This document shows positions 1 through 10,508 of a stretch of DNA of 64,000 nucleotides, one piece after another. Position 1 is the stretch's first letter, and every line of letters starts with the position of its first letter. The DNA is taken from assembly GCA_025506515.1 (NCBI GenBank), contig CM046454.1, positions 32,910,465 through 32,974,464 on the forward strand, in the 5' to 3' direction. The notes beneath the pieces are model-generated. The model searched no databases. It saw nothing but the letters and a program-made list of their open reading frames with translations, and was not told the origin of the DNA. Origin of the DNA: Flaveria trinervia (taxonomy: Eukaryota; Streptophyta; Magnoliopsida; Asterales; Asteraceae). Position numbers and translations under genes: made by a program.

Positions 1-366
1 TGAGTACCATGAGTCTCTGTACTTCTCTCCTACTCAAAGAGGGATGAGTGCTCCTCATTCTCCTATATCTAGCTCACATTATCCACCCATCACTAAGCTG
101 GATCTTTCTGAACCTGTTTAAGAGGTCCATATGGAAGAGGGTATTACTTTTACAAGTGATTATATCATTAAGACTTCAGGTCATGTCAGCCTAGCTTATT
201 GACACTTCAACTAAAGTTGTTAGTGAGTAGGGGAAATCCAACAACCAAGAACATGATGCTCGTGGTGAGAGTGAAGATTTTGGTCCAATTCTCTCATCCT
301 CCAATGATTCTTCTCATGAAGATGTGGGAACTTGAGACTAAAGGTGCAGAAATTCTCACAAACATA
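1..366 (+). pseudogene. Family B ORF3 fragment (coiled-coil region)
   Basis: This stretch aligns by eye with the reverse complement of about 23100-23470 inside the B2 ORF3. Shared landmarks are the TACTCAAAGAG stretch, the CATATGGAAGAGG start of the acidic segment, and GATTCTTCTCATGAAGATG. It carries an extra in-frame stop (TAA near 120) and small indels, so it is not coding. The left end is cut by the window. The right end stops near 366, where sequence switches abruptly to minus-strand gypsy reverse transcriptase. No LTR or target duplication is visible at that switch. The function of ORF3 is unknown. Confidence 0.75.
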
Positions 367-530
367 CGACGCCTTAGCCATAGGTTGGGCATCCGGTATC
401 AAGTCGATCTGGAACTCCACCTCGCGGTCTGGTGGTAGTCCAATTCAGTCTTTGAGAAACACATCTGGAAAGTCACATACCACCGGTACATCGGACAATT
501 GTGTTGTTGGCGTATCCACGTCCTTTACAT
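367..530 (-). pseudogene. pol: gypsy1 pol: start of reverse transcriptase (truncated)
   Basis: The minus strand encodes the RT lead-in IDLIPDAQPMAKA, preceded by VVCDFPDVFLKD, typical of plant gypsy RTs. Gypsy2 has the same segment complete (51203-51577). The fragment ends after about 50 residues, at the junction with the B ORF3 scrap, so no polymerase active site remains. Confidence 0.8.
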
Positions 531-1000
531 AGGCCAAGTAGGCACTACATCCACGCCTCATGCACTTTCCCGCCACCGCCATGGAAATCACTCTCGGGAT
601 CATCGTGACTCGATCACCATAAATCATCACCATATTCCCATCAGGCATGGTCAATCGAATCATCTTCTTGCGACACACAATGTTCACCACGTAGTCCGCT
701 AACCAATCCATTCCTAGGACTACATCGAACCCGCCTAAGGCTATCACGAATGGTCTAAAAGGAAACTTGTGACCTTCTAAGTCTATGTCACAACCTTCTA
801 TCATTTATGAAATCCTGATAAACATACATATGGCAGTTTCCACATCAAAGGGCGTATCTATACTCCTACTACTAATAGGCATTTTAGCACATAAAGCAGC
901 AGAAATAAAACTTTTACTAGCACCAGAATCAAATAACCAAAATCTAGAGTTTGGTTTACTAGAAACGTACCTGACACAACATCGGGGTTTGTCCTAGCCA
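531..1000 (-). pseudogene. pol: gypsy1 pol: retropepsin-like protease
   Basis: The minus strand carries the aspartic protease core LFDSGASKSFIS (around 900-940), so the DSG catalytic triad is intact. About 100 residues later comes GFDVVLGMDWLADY, the conserved C-terminal protease motif of plant gypsy elements. A frameshift or stop near 805 separates the two. The product would mature the gag-pol polyprotein; in this state it cannot be made whole. Confidence 0.82.
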
Positions 1001-1354
1001 TCTCCTGCATCGTGATGCTCTGGCACTGGCCCTCTGCCTTTCTCCTCTAGCCTTCTTTTTTGTCGAACCTTCAGCCCTTGTCTTTAAAATCCCTACTCAG
1101 ATGGCCATTTTCCCCACAGTTATAACACCTAATACTCCAAAATCTCTAGGCATATGACCAAGCTTCCTACACTTGAAGAAGATGGTTGATCCCATTTGCA
1201 TTGTCCCGACGGCTCCTTCTCGCATTTACCACATCTCTTCGATCCTACACCAAACGTGACCACACGCCGGTCATCCACCTTTGCCACCTTATTGTTTTTA
1301 GTGGCTCCACACGTCCGAAACATTTCCCACTATACTTCGGTCACCACCACCCTT
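1001..1354 (-). pseudogene. gag: gypsy1 gag C-terminus with degenerate zinc knuckles
   Basis: The minus-strand translation shows RCGKCEKEPSGQCKW, a degenerate version of the first cysteine-rich knuckle seen in gypsy2. The second knuckle is broken by stops. Basic and serine-rich residues surround it, as expected of a nucleocapsid region. The segment is interrupted at 1355 by the A1 insertion; the rest of gag continues at 9329. Confidence 0.7.
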
Positions 1355-1359
1355 CTTTC
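1355..1359. repeat. A1 target-site duplication, left copy (CTTTC)
   Basis: CTTTC directly abuts the A1 5' LTR and is repeated at 9324-9328 directly after its 3' LTR. Five bases is the usual integrase staple for copia elements. Gypsy gag sequence flanks both copies, and the two flanks rejoin in register when compared with gypsy2. Confidence 0.9.
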
Positions 1360-2275
1360 TCAAGGAATACATCTGCCCAAGATACATATAAAATTCATGT
1401 GGCTAGTGTGATATGATCCAAGTCGGGTCATACCCAATAACAAGTCACACAAACACCGATAAATATTTATTCGCTGATAAGATCACACAAATAAATAGTA
1501 GCACCAATTTAGAAACCGGGTTTTCTAAATCATTGCTTTTGTAAATGAACAATATTATATGGATAATTTGTTCATGAGATGTTAGTTGTTTTATTATTTA
1601 AATGGTTAAGTAATATAAACAAAGCGTGTATATTTTATAAAATAAAATTGGTTTTAATTTTATAAAACAAGAGTGTATTTTACAAAATAATTCAAATGGG
1701 AGGGAAACAAAAAGGGTCCCAATTTCGGCCGCCCCTTGGCCTTGGGAATCCCTTTTTGTTTCTTGTAACATGCAAGCCATTAGATCACTTGAACACTCTT
1801 CTATCTCTAACACATTTTCTCTCTCACACACAAGAGCAAAAATCCTCTCTACTCTCTCTCAAAAACGGGTTTTTGGAGCTGAAACAAGGCTGATTTTCAG
1901 CTTGGAATCAAGTGTTCTTGGCTGGGAAAAACGGTTGTAGAGAGGGCTTTCAAGTTGGTGTTTCACAACCTAGCAAGTGGGTGTTTGAAGGAGCTTGTGG
2001 GTATCATCTCTTGAGGTCTTCTTGCTTGAATTTCAGCCACAAAGATCATCTCTAACATCTCCCCAAACTCGTTTTATTGAAGCTTGAAAGGTTGTATTCT
2101 AAACATCCTATGTTTATCTTAATGTATGCATTTCGTATATGGATCCATGGTTTGGGTTTAGCTTTTCAAATGGGTTGATAATCTACATATTAACAAGATT
2201 TTAAACTCTTAATCCGCTGCATTTTTCATATATATTGGCTTATATGGACTTTGATAATCTTGTTAAATCCCATCA
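1360..2275 (+). repeat. A1 5' LTR
   Basis: 916 bp, matched almost base for base by 8598-9323. It starts TCAAGG where the 3' copy has TGAAGG, so the terminal TG is mutated, and ends CCCATCA. The CTCTC-rich stretch near 1796-1860 and the long AT-rich start are shared with the other A LTRs. Compared with the 3' LTR it retains an extra 191 bp (about 1595-1785). Confidence 0.93.
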
Positions 2276-3833
2276 ATGGCATCAAGATCCACTTATACGA
2301 ATGCATACATGTATATGACACTCTTGTTCACAATTTGTGGTTTATAACACCATATGGCCGAGAGTTTTGTGGGCTGGATTGGTCCCTTTTCAGGTTTTAA
2401 AGATGCTATTTTATATGCTTGATTAGGATGTTAAAATTTGGTAATGGTTGTTTGTTGTTTGAACCAAACCCATTTGTTCTTGGTTTATGTTGGCCAAGAA
2501 TATTGGTTGAAAAGGGGCTGCCAAATCGATTGTTATGTGCATATTTGGATGTGTATATAGATGTTCATAACCTAACCAATACCTTGCATATGGATGTGTT
2601 TTGTGTTGTGATTTGTATGATTATTTATTTGGGTTTGTAATCTATTTATTATTTATGATGGTTTGTAATAATAAGTAGATTAGTTGTATCTCTTTACTAG
2701 TAAAAAAAGTATTAGGATATATTTTGTAAAATGAGTTCAAGAAGACTTTGTTTTGGTTTGGGCCATTTTAGGCCCAAATGGGCCTCATAGCCCAAGATTG
2801 GTTTTAAGCCAATAACCAAAGCCCAAGCATGAAGGCCCAAGGAAGCTAGGAGCTGAAGTTGGAGCCCAAAGAGAAAGCCCAAATAAATCAAAATGGTGAC
2901 AACACAAAAGGACACTTGATGCATTAGGATGCGGGATCAAGTGGGAGCACACCATCTCAATGCCTTGTGTCATGTTATGCTTTATTATTGACCCCTTGGC
3001 ACACTTGTTTTGGCCAACAAGTGTTGCCAAATCCATTGGCTATGGTTATGAACTTGTGGTTGTTTTATTATGCATGTATGGTTGATTTACGTTCATCTTA
3101 TCTTATTATGGAATTGATAGTTAACAACTCGATATCCACCACTCACATAAAATTGGTTCCTTAGAAATCAATAAGTAATAAAATGGGTTTACCAAATGAA
3201 AATTGTTTTCATAGTTAATTGGGCTATTAAAAGGAATTTTGAAATAAGTTTTCAAATAAACTACCATGCATTTGAATGCATACAAATGCAAGGTATGAAA
3301 ATTGTTTTCCAAACTAGAATTTTTGTGAAACATAAATCCCTTTTAATCAAGTCAAACACCATCCTATTATACAACACTCGAATCATTTGAGAATTTATGT
3401 GGGATAAAGGTCACCTAACCACATTAAAGGGAACTTATGGTTTTGAGGTGGGTTTGCCACATTTATGGGATAAAGGTCACCTAACCACTAATATTAGCAA
3501 ATCCACACGTGTGTCTAAGTAGGACGACTTAATTTGGAAATCATGCATTAGGATCACCGAAGCATGACGTACAAAAGGTGTTGATGGGATAAACATGCCA
3601 AACCAACATAAGATGTTTAACAATCCCATACACTAGAAATGTAATAGGTTACAATTGTCAAACGTTGACTACCTTGTTAATTTAAATAAAGGGATAAAGG
3701 TCACCTAACCGATATTTAAATGTAACGTTGGATTCTAAATTTTGACTATTAATTGTCTATGATACGAAAGGGTATTAATAATCAAAATATATTGATATTA
3801 AAAGTACTAAAATTGAATTTTGTAAAATTGTAG
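2276..3833 (+). other. A1 leader between 5' LTR and gag, with degenerate primer-binding site
   Basis: TGGCATCAAGATCC at 2277-2290 lies one base past the LTR and resembles the complement of the initiator Met tRNA 3' end (TGGTATCAGAGC) with mismatches. The remaining 1.5 kb has no supported gene; its short ORFs lack recognisable domains. It contains three copies of a 20-base repeat in its second half (separate entry). A leader of this length is unusually long for a copia element. Confidence 0.65.
3401..3710 (+). repeat. Three copies of a 20-bp repeat in the A1 leader
   Basis: GGGATAAAGGTCACCTAACC occurs exactly at 3401-3420, 3467-3486 and 3691-3710, spaced 66 and 224 bases apart. The flanking bases differ, so the repeat unit is the 20-mer itself. 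It lies a few hundred bases upstream of the gag start. Its role is unknown. Confidence 0.9.
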
Positions 3834-4690
3834 ATGGCTAACAACAACAATGCAATCCCGAGCGTCCATAACCTATCACTAAGAACCATCCTTGAAAAGG
3901 AACGTCTAAACCATGGGAACTTCATGGATTGGTACCGAAATTTGAGAATTGTTCTCAAACAGGAAAAGAAGTCCTATGTGTTAGACGATCCCATTCCCGA
4001 TCAACCCGATGAAAATGACGTTGAGGCCTTTGCCGATTGGGTCAAGTACACCGAAGACTCTGTGCAAGTCTCATGTCTCATGCTAGCGAGTATGATTCCT
4101 GATTTGCAAAAGGACTTTGAGAACCACAATGCCTATGACATGATCACCCAGTTGAAGGAAATGTTCCAACAACAATCAAGGGTGGAGCGCTTTGAAACAG
4201 TTCGAGCACTCCATGCATGTCGAATGGACGAGACCCAGTCGGTATCATCTTACGTTCTCAAGATGAAGAGCCACATTGATCGCCTTGAAAGGCTTACTGT
4301 CGTGTGTCCAATGAGTTGGCAACGGATTTGATCCTCAACTCCTTATCCAAGAAGTTTGATAGCTTCGTTATGAACTATAACATGAATGGATGGACAAGAG
4401 CATTGGTGAGCTCATTCAATGCTCAAAACGGCCGAGGGAGGCATGGGTAGAAAGGTTCTACCAGTCCTTACGATCAATGAAGGTGGTAATAGGAAAAGGC
4501 ACCTCCACGACCCTACGGCAAATGTTGCCAAAGGAAGGGGCGCGTCAAAGGGAAGGGTAAGGGTAAAGCAAAAATGGAACCGCCCAAACCGAAAGAAAAG
4601 AAGCAAAAGGTTGCTCATGATGACCCGTGTTTTGAGTGTGGTGAAGTAGGCCATTGGAAATGCAATTGTCCGGTCTATCTCAAAGCGTTG
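3834..4690 (+). pseudogene. gag: A1 gag (copia-type capsid plus CCHC knuckle)
   Basis: The ATG at 3834 opens a 165-codon frame whose start (MANNNNAIPSVHNLSLRTIL) and middle (YDMITQLKEMF, ALHACRMDETQSVSSYVLKMK) fit the UBN2-type gag of plant copia elements, which forms the virus-like particle. A frameshift near 4310 ends the frame and a second occurs near 4410. The nucleocapsid part follows in another frame with an intact CCHC knuckle, CFECGEVGHWKCNC, at 4628-4669. The homologous stretch in A3 (45416-45990) confirms the reading. Confidence 0.88.
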
Positions 4691-5330
4691 AGATCGAAGA
4701 GGGACGCGGGGCAAACTTCAGGTACAATGTTTATGATACATGTTGAGCTAAATGTTATTTCTTCTAACACATGGGTATTAGATACTGGATGTGGAACTCA
4801 TATTTGCAATTTGTTGCAGGGGCTCAAAAGAAGTGAACATTATGCAAAAGGAGAAATAAGTCTCTTCATGGACAATGGTGCAAAGGTTCATGTGGAAGCC
4901 CAAGGAGACTACATTTTGAAGCTTCCAAGTGGTTTGGAAGTTATTTTAAAAAATGTTTTGTATGCTCCTAGTTTAACTAGGAACATTATTTCCGTTTCCT
5001 GTTTAAGACAATATGATTATGATTTCAAGTTCGTTGACAATGATATTCATGTTTCTTTAAATCATGTATTTTGTTTTAAGGCTATACCTTGTAATGGTAT
5101 TTATGAATTGGTTCATAATCACACAACATATGATAGCTCAATATACCAAGCAACCACCAAAAGGCTCAAATTAGATTTAAATGATTCCTATCTTTGGCAT
5201 TGTCGCCTTGGTCATATAAACAAGAATCGTATGCAAAAACTCCAAAAGAATGGTCTTTTAAAAGCTAATGAAAATGTTTCATTTGATATATGAGTCTTCT
5301 TTACAAGGTAAAATGACAAAGGTCCCTTTT
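4691..5330 (+). pseudogene. pol: A1 pol: aspartic protease and GAG-pre-integrase
   Basis: In the frame from 4574 the protease active site is intact: WVLDTGCGTHIC at residues 67-78, catalytic Asp 70. The GAG-pre-integrase zinc domain follows with LWHCRLGHINKNRM (residues 207-220), which supplies the HHCC histidines. The frame stops at 5291-5293, just where the two cysteines are expected; reading resumes one frame over, so one frameshift separates this block from the integrase core. Confidence 0.88.
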
Positions 5331-6290
5331 AGTGGGACTAATGAAAGGGCAAAGGATTTATTAGGGATTATACATTCGGATGTATGTGGACCTTTTAAAC
5401 CAACAACTAGGAATGGTGAAAAATACTTCATTACTTTTACCGATGACTATAGTGGTTATGGGTATGTGTACTTGTTAAGACACAACATGAATCTTTTGAA
5501 ATGTTCAAAATCTTCAAGAATGAAGTTGAAAATCAACTCAACAAAAGGGTCAAGATTCTTCGTACAGATAGAGGAGGTGAATACCTGAATAGTGAATTTC
5601 AAGAGTATCTTAGAAGTTGTGGGATTGTCTCACAACTTACTCCACCTGGAACACCACAACATAATGGTGTGTCTGAAAGGAGGAATCGAACTCTATTGGA
5701 TATGGTTCGATCTATGATGGCTAGAAGTTCACTACCTCTATCATTTTGGGGTTTCGCACTGCTCTCCGCGGCCCGTATTTTAAATATGGCCCCAACCAAG
5801 AAAGTAGAAAGGACACCTTTTGAAGTATGGGATGGAAGGGTTCCATCATTATCATATTTAAAAGTTTGGGGTGTGAGGCTTATCCTAAGCAATACGCTCA
5901 AAACAAACTAGAAGCCCGATCCACAAAGTGTATCTTCATTGGATACCCTAGAAATTGTATTGGATACTATTTCTGATCCATCAGAGTAGAAAGTATTTAT
6001 TGCGAAAGGCAGAGTTCTTAGAAACTAAGTTTCTTTCGAAAGAAACTAGTGGAAGAGCAGTGGAACTTGAAGAGATTCAAGATTCACAAGACGATACACA
6101 ATTGGTTGAAAGTAGCAATCAACATGAGGATGTTGAGAATGATCATATGGATGATCAAAATACACAAAACGTTCGCAGATCTGGTAGAACTAGTATTCCT
6201 CCTGAGAGATATGGATTTTTCATGGATGGATGCTATGTGGTAGATTCGGATGAACCAACCACATACCATGATGCAATGTCAAAACCTGAT
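5331..6290 (+). pseudogene. pol: A1 pol: integrase core and C-terminal region
   Basis: The DDE triad is visible across two frames: first Asp in IIHSDVCGPF (near 5378), second in LRTDRGGEY and Glu in VSERRNRTLL in the frame from 5501 (residues 23 and 59, i.e. 35 apart). The frame breaks near 5500 and again near 5880, after the RVPSLSYLKVWG motif. The acidic linker to RT (SSNQHEDVENDHMDDQ) follows in the frame at 5955-6386. All three catalytic residues are retained, although the gene is broken. Confidence 0.88.
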
Positions 6291-7104
6291 TTTGACAAAT
6301 GGCAAGAAGCCATGAACTCGAGATGCAATCCATGTATGATAACCAAGTTTGGGAATTGGTTACACCACCTCTTAAGTCCAAGATAGTTGGGAGTAAGTGG
6401 GTTTTCAAGAAGAAAACCGATATGCATGGAAACTTGGATACTTATAAAGCTAGACTTGTAGCGAAAGGTTTTACTCAAACTCAAGGGGTTGATTATGATG
6501 AAACTTTCTCGCTGTGGCAATGCTAAAGTCTATTAGGATATTGTTTGCCATAGCAGCATATTATGACTATGAGATTTCGCGAATGGATGTCAAAACCGCT
6601 TTCCTTAATGGATATCTTGAGGAAGATGTCCATATGAAACAATCTGAAGGTTTTGTTGATCCAAAACATCCTAACAAGGTACGCAAGTTAAAGAAATCAA
6701 TCTATGGATTGAAACAAGCGTCAAGAAGTTGGAATCACCATTTTGATGATGAAGTAAAGAAATTTGGCTTCATCAAAAATGCTAATGAAGCTTGTGTGTA
6801 TAAGAAAGCTAGTGGGAGCATTATTACTTTCGTGGTATTATATGTCGATGACATTCTGCTATTTGGAAATGACATTCCAACCTTGGAAGGTGCAAAAACC
6901 TGGCTTGGAAGCTGCTTTTCCATTAAAGATCTTGGTGAAGCCACCTATATTTTGGGAATAAAGATCTATAGAGATAGATCAAGGCGGTTGATAGGTTTAA
7001 ACCAAAGTGCATACATTGAAAATATCTTGAAAAGGTTCAAGATGGACAATTCTAAGAAAGGTTTGGTACCTATTCAAAAAGGGACTATATTGAGCTCATC
7101 TTAA
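6291..7104 (+). pseudogene. pol: A1 pol: reverse transcriptase
   Basis: The RT spans two frames. The start (SKWVFKKKTDMHGNLDTYKA, then ARLVAKGFTQTQGVDYDETFS) is at 6299-6512. A small indel then shifts to the frame from 6514, holding MDVKTAFLNGYLEE, SIYGLKQASRSWN and the catalytic YVDD (residues 110-113). The frame stops at TAA 7102-7104. A3 and A2 have CAA (Gln) at this point and the next block is in the same frame, so this is a simple C-to-T nonsense change. Confidence 0.9.
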
Positions 7105-7833
7105 TGTCCTAGTTCAAAGGTTGAACAAGAAAGAATGAATGGAGTCCCATATGCATCTGCTATAGGATCCATCATGTATGCAATGATATGTAGTAGGCCA
7201 GACGTGTCATGTGCTCTGAGCATGACAAGTAGATATCAGCAGAACCCTGGTAACAGTCATTGGATGGCTGTTAAGAGTATTTTGAAATATCTTAGGAATA
7301 CTAAGGATATGTTCTTAATATATGGATCTGGTGAGGAGGAGCTCGTTGTAAAGGGTTACACGGATGCGAGTTTCCAAACTGATCGAGATGATTCTCGATC
7401 ACAGTCGGGATATGTCTTCATTATGAATGGAGGAGTAGTCTCTTGGAAGAGCTCAAAGCAAGATGTGGTGGCACTGTCTACAACAGAATCAGAATACATC
7501 GCCGCTTCATTGGCAGCTCAAGAAGCTGCGTGGCTTAGGAAATTCATTGCTGATCTAGGGGTTGTTGCTACCATTCAAGACCCCCTAGAGATCTGTTGTG
7601 ACAACGAGGGTGCGATTGCTCAAATCAAGGAACCTCGTGCTCATCAAAAGACTCGGCACATTGAACGGAGATTCAACTACATAAGGGATGAAGTTGAAAA
7701 GGGAAAGATATGTATTCGCAAAGTTCACACCGATCAAAACATTGCGGATCCACTCACGAAGCTCCTAGATAGGTCAAAACATGAAAGTCATACTTGTGCC
7801 TTAGGACTTCGATATTCTAGTTATTGGACTTGA
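7105..7833 (+). pseudogene. pol: A1 pol: RNase H and pol C-terminus
   Basis: Open frame of about 230 codons to the TGA at 7831-7833, which is the natural pol end in this family (A3 ends at 49083). Landmarks: YASAIGSIMYAMICSRPDV, GYTDASFQTDRDDSRSQSGY, SKQDVVALSTTESEYIAAS with the RNase H acidic residues, DNEGAIAQIKEPRAHQKTRH, and HTDQNIADPLTKLL. It would remove template RNA during reverse transcription. Intact as a segment, but cut off from RT by the TAA upstream. Confidence 0.92.
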
Positions 7834-8597
7834 TCAAATTTTGTATTCGGATATTGGAACTTATGTTATTTAACTTAATTATATGTTTATAATTTTCATT
7901 TGTTCATTCTTTTAGCATGTTTAAATCCGTGAATAAGCAAGTTATTCTAAACGTCCGTGGTCGATCATACTTGTGGGAACAACTATGAATGTAAGACTAT
8001 AATGAACTTGGATTGGTTGATATTCATAAGGTATGAATATAAAACAAGTTGTTGCTACCAAAGTTCATTGATATCTATGGGATATAGATATTGGACTGAC
8101 CCGCTCTCAATTGTCTCTGCATGGAATCTTAGTGATTAGTCATAAGAGACATTGAGTAAAGGCGAATATCATTTTATCCTTAGACCTGAGATACATATAG
8201 GGTCTTGATATTCACCAAGTATTATTTTTGACTTAGTTCTTTGCTGTTATGTAAAATTAACAGTACATAAGGCTAGGTTCAGGTATGATATAAGGCATTG
8301 TGAGAGATATATGTAGTCAAGATGGAATTTGTTCCTCTTATTCGTTGAGAGTTAGATGACTAAGGCCTGTTAAAGTTAAATCATTGGAGAATGACAATTC
8401 TGTTTCTTTGGGATTTAACATGACATCTGTAACAAAAGGATGGATGATTGATTCACCTAAAACATTTCAAGTATGGTACTTGAAGGAGATGATGTTATTG
8501 AATGGCAGTTAATCATATGAATTAGGGGTAGCAAACCGTTGCTAGGCGTTATTTGCTACTTACATCAATTTTCTATGAATCTTGTGCAAGTGGAGAT
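7834..8597 (+). other. A1 3' untranslated spacer and purine tract
   Basis: 764 bp with no supported gene. It is conserved in all A copies (49084-49861 in A3; reverse strand 33014-33780 in A2 and 61846-62620 in A4), including ACTTGGATTGGTTGATATTC and GGTATCTTGG-like stretches. It ends in GTGCAAGTGGAGATTG just before the LTR; in A3 the same site reads AAGTGGGAGATTG and is the likely plus-strand primer. Confidence 0.75.
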
Positions 8598-9323
8598 TGA
8601 AGGAATACATCTGCCCAAGATACATATTAAATTCATGTGGCTAGTGTGATATGATCCAAGTCGGGACATACCCAATAACAAGTCACACAAACACCGATAA
8701 ATATTATTCACTGATAAGATCACACAAATAAATATTAGCACCAAATTAGAAACCGGGTTTTCTAAATCATTGCTTTTGTAAATGAACAATATTATATGGA
8801 TAATTTGTTCATGAGATGTTAGTTGTTTTATCACTTGAACACTCTTCTATCTCTAACACATTTTCTCTCTCACACACAAGAGCAAAAAATCCTCTCTACT
8901 CTCTCTCAAAAACGGGTTTTTGGAGCTGAAAGAAGGGTGATTTTCAGCTTGGAATCAAGTGTTCTTGGCTGGAAAAAACGGTTGTAGAGAGGGCTTTCAA
9001 GTTGGTGTTTCACAACCTAGCAAATGGGTGTTTGAAGGAGCTTTGGGTATCATCTCTTGAGGTCTTCTTGCTTGAAGATTCAGCCACAAAGATCATCTCT
9101 AACATCTCCCCAAACTCGTTTTATTGAAGCTTGAAAGGTTGTCTTCTAAACATCCTATGTTTATCTTTATTGTATGCATTTCGTATATGGATCCATGGTT
9201 TGGGTTTAGCTTTTCAAATGGGTTTGATAATCTACATATTAACAAGATTTTAAACTCTTAATCCGCTGCGTTTTTCATATATATGGCTTATATGGACTTT
9301 GATAATCTTGTTAAATCCCATCA
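8598..9323 (+). repeat. A1 3' LTR (191-bp internal deletion)
   Basis: 726 bp beginning TGAAGGAATAC and ending CCCATCA. It matches the 5' LTR throughout but lacks its 1595-1785 segment: GTTTTAT is joined directly to CACTTGAAC near 8832. The deleted part in the 5' LTR includes the A/T-rich stretch and the GGCCGCC segment. Confidence 0.93.
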
Positions 9324-9328
9324 CTTTC
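9324..9328. repeat. A1 target-site duplication, right copy (CTTTC)
   Basis: Directly follows the 3' LTR and equals 1355-1359. After it the gypsy1 gag coding resumes (TCAGTCACCACCACC, mirroring gypsy2 near 52450). Confidence 0.9.
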
Positions 9329-10241
9329 ACCTCAGTCACCACCACCTCTCACTCGTCAGACAACCTTCTTGCCAAATCAACCGCCGACTTAAACCTAATC
9401 GGTCGGGCAGCGATCATATACCTATGGATATCCACTAGCAAGCCCTGAATATACCTCTTGATCATTCGTGATAAAGGTGTCGTCTGATCTGGCACCAGCT
9501 GTGACATCTCATTAAACTTCGTGGTGTATTGCTCATGGGTCATTGTTCTCGCCTCTAGCTGTAGGAACTCCCTCTAAACCTTGTCCATCTCTTGGTGAGG
9601 AAGAAACTCCTCAACCACTAGTTTGTTCAACTCTGGCCACCTCATTCTTCCTATCATCCGACTACCCTCGGCTTGGAAAATATTATCCCACCAACAAAGA
9701 GCCAAGTCCACAAATGAGTGGGTAGCGAACTTCACCTTCTTGTCTTCCCGGCACTCGCTGATATCAAGTACAACCTCCATCTCTCTCACCCATCGGTGAG
9801 CAGCAGCAACAATGCCATTACCATGAAAGGTAGGGGGCTTGCATCATTGAAATGCCCCATAGTTACAGCCTCATGCCACCTCCAGCACAGGTTCTTCTTC
9901 CTCCACCTCATCCTCGGAGAAAACTATCCCAGTCTCGGGTTGCTCCCGTCCTCCCAAGGACTTGTTCCTTTCCCTTGTTTCTCCATCCCGCACAACCTTT
10001 ATCACTTCGTTCACCAAAGATGGTAGGATCGTCTACATGACCTAATGCACTTCCTCCACAACAGCCTACTTCACTGAGGCTCTTAAGTTAGCACTCTCGC
10101 CTCTGGCTCTGGACGAGGGGTCTCAGGTTCTTCATGAAACACCTCTTCAGCTCTACGTCTTCCTCTTGTGACGTATGGTTCAGCACCACATCCACCGCGA
10201 CCTCCACCACGTGAAGCCTTCGATGATCTACTACCAGCCAT
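9329..10241 (-). pseudogene. gag: gypsy1 gag
   Basis: The start codon is the ATG whose complement is at 10239-10241, giving a Gly/Arg-rich N-terminus (MAGSRSSKASRGGGRGG), the same context as gypsy2 near 53187. The capsid domain of the retrotransposon gag type is recognisable: KVKFATHSFVDLALCWWDNI and RMRWPELNKLVVEEFLP (frame 9574-9789), then MTHEQYTTKFNEMSQLVP and RYIQGLLVDIHRYM (frame 9349-9543). Several frameshifts and stops separate these blocks. Confidence 0.85.
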
Positions 10242-10493
10242 CCTCAAAACATGCTACAAGATTCACACACTACTTTACACTTCATACCCCAAGCATTTCC
10301 TATCCTGACTACATCAGTATCTAAATTTACTAAAGGAACATAAACCACATAACATGCGCATGTAATACCGGTTAACATTAAGAAAATACATGATGTCACG
10401 CAGCTACTCGGACTGGCATCCGTTCCCTGTTGTCCTATTTTCAGTTTAAGTTTAGGTGTCTTTTGAAAATTTACCCGATTCACTTATACTTTC

Positions 10494-10505
10494 GCTCTGA
10501 TACCA
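10494..10505 (-). other. gypsy1 primer-binding site
   Basis: On the minus strand TGGTATCAGAGC is a perfect 12-base match to the complement of the plant initiator Met tRNA 3' end. It lies three bases past the LTR end (CCTTACA), the correct place for a minus-strand element. It is the best-preserved primer site in the window. Confidence 0.92.
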
Positions 10506-10508
10506 AAT

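Larger units (their letters stand above)
367..1359 (-). mobile_element. Ty3/gypsy element gypsy1, 3'-side segment (RT start, protease, zinc knuckle)
   Basis: Reading on the minus strand, this holds the gag C-terminus, protease and the first part of reverse transcriptase of a Del/Tekay-like gypsy element. It matches gypsy2 (51480-52480) closely in order and sequence. It is the downstream half of an element split by insertion of A1; the upstream half resumes at 9329 after a 5-bp duplication (CTTTC). The RT is cut off at about 367, so RNase H, integrase and the 3' LTR are missing here. Confidence 0.85.
1360..9323 (+). mobile_element. Family A copia element A1, full length with both LTRs
   Basis: Nearly 8 kb element: 5' LTR, primer site, long leader, gag, protease, integrase, RT, RNase H, 3' untranslated spacer, purine tract, 3' LTR. 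It is flanked by the CTTTC duplication. The copia order (integrase before RT) is clear. The LTRs differ by only a few percent by eye apart from one large deletion, so insertion is fairly recent, yet the coding region has several frameshifts and stops, so the copy is defective. It sits inside gypsy1 gag. A2, A3 and A4 belong to the same family. Confidence 0.95.

Noticed and set aside
2276..3833. Possible host exons in the long A1 leader
   Set aside because: Only short ORFs with no recognisable domain, and the region lies between an LTR and gag of the same element; a captured gene fragment cannot be excluded but is not supported.
9718..10026. Plus-strand ORFs opposite gypsy1 gag
   Set aside because: They are antisense shadows of the gag frames on the minus strand; the Leu/Pro/His-rich composition is what antisense of this gag gives.
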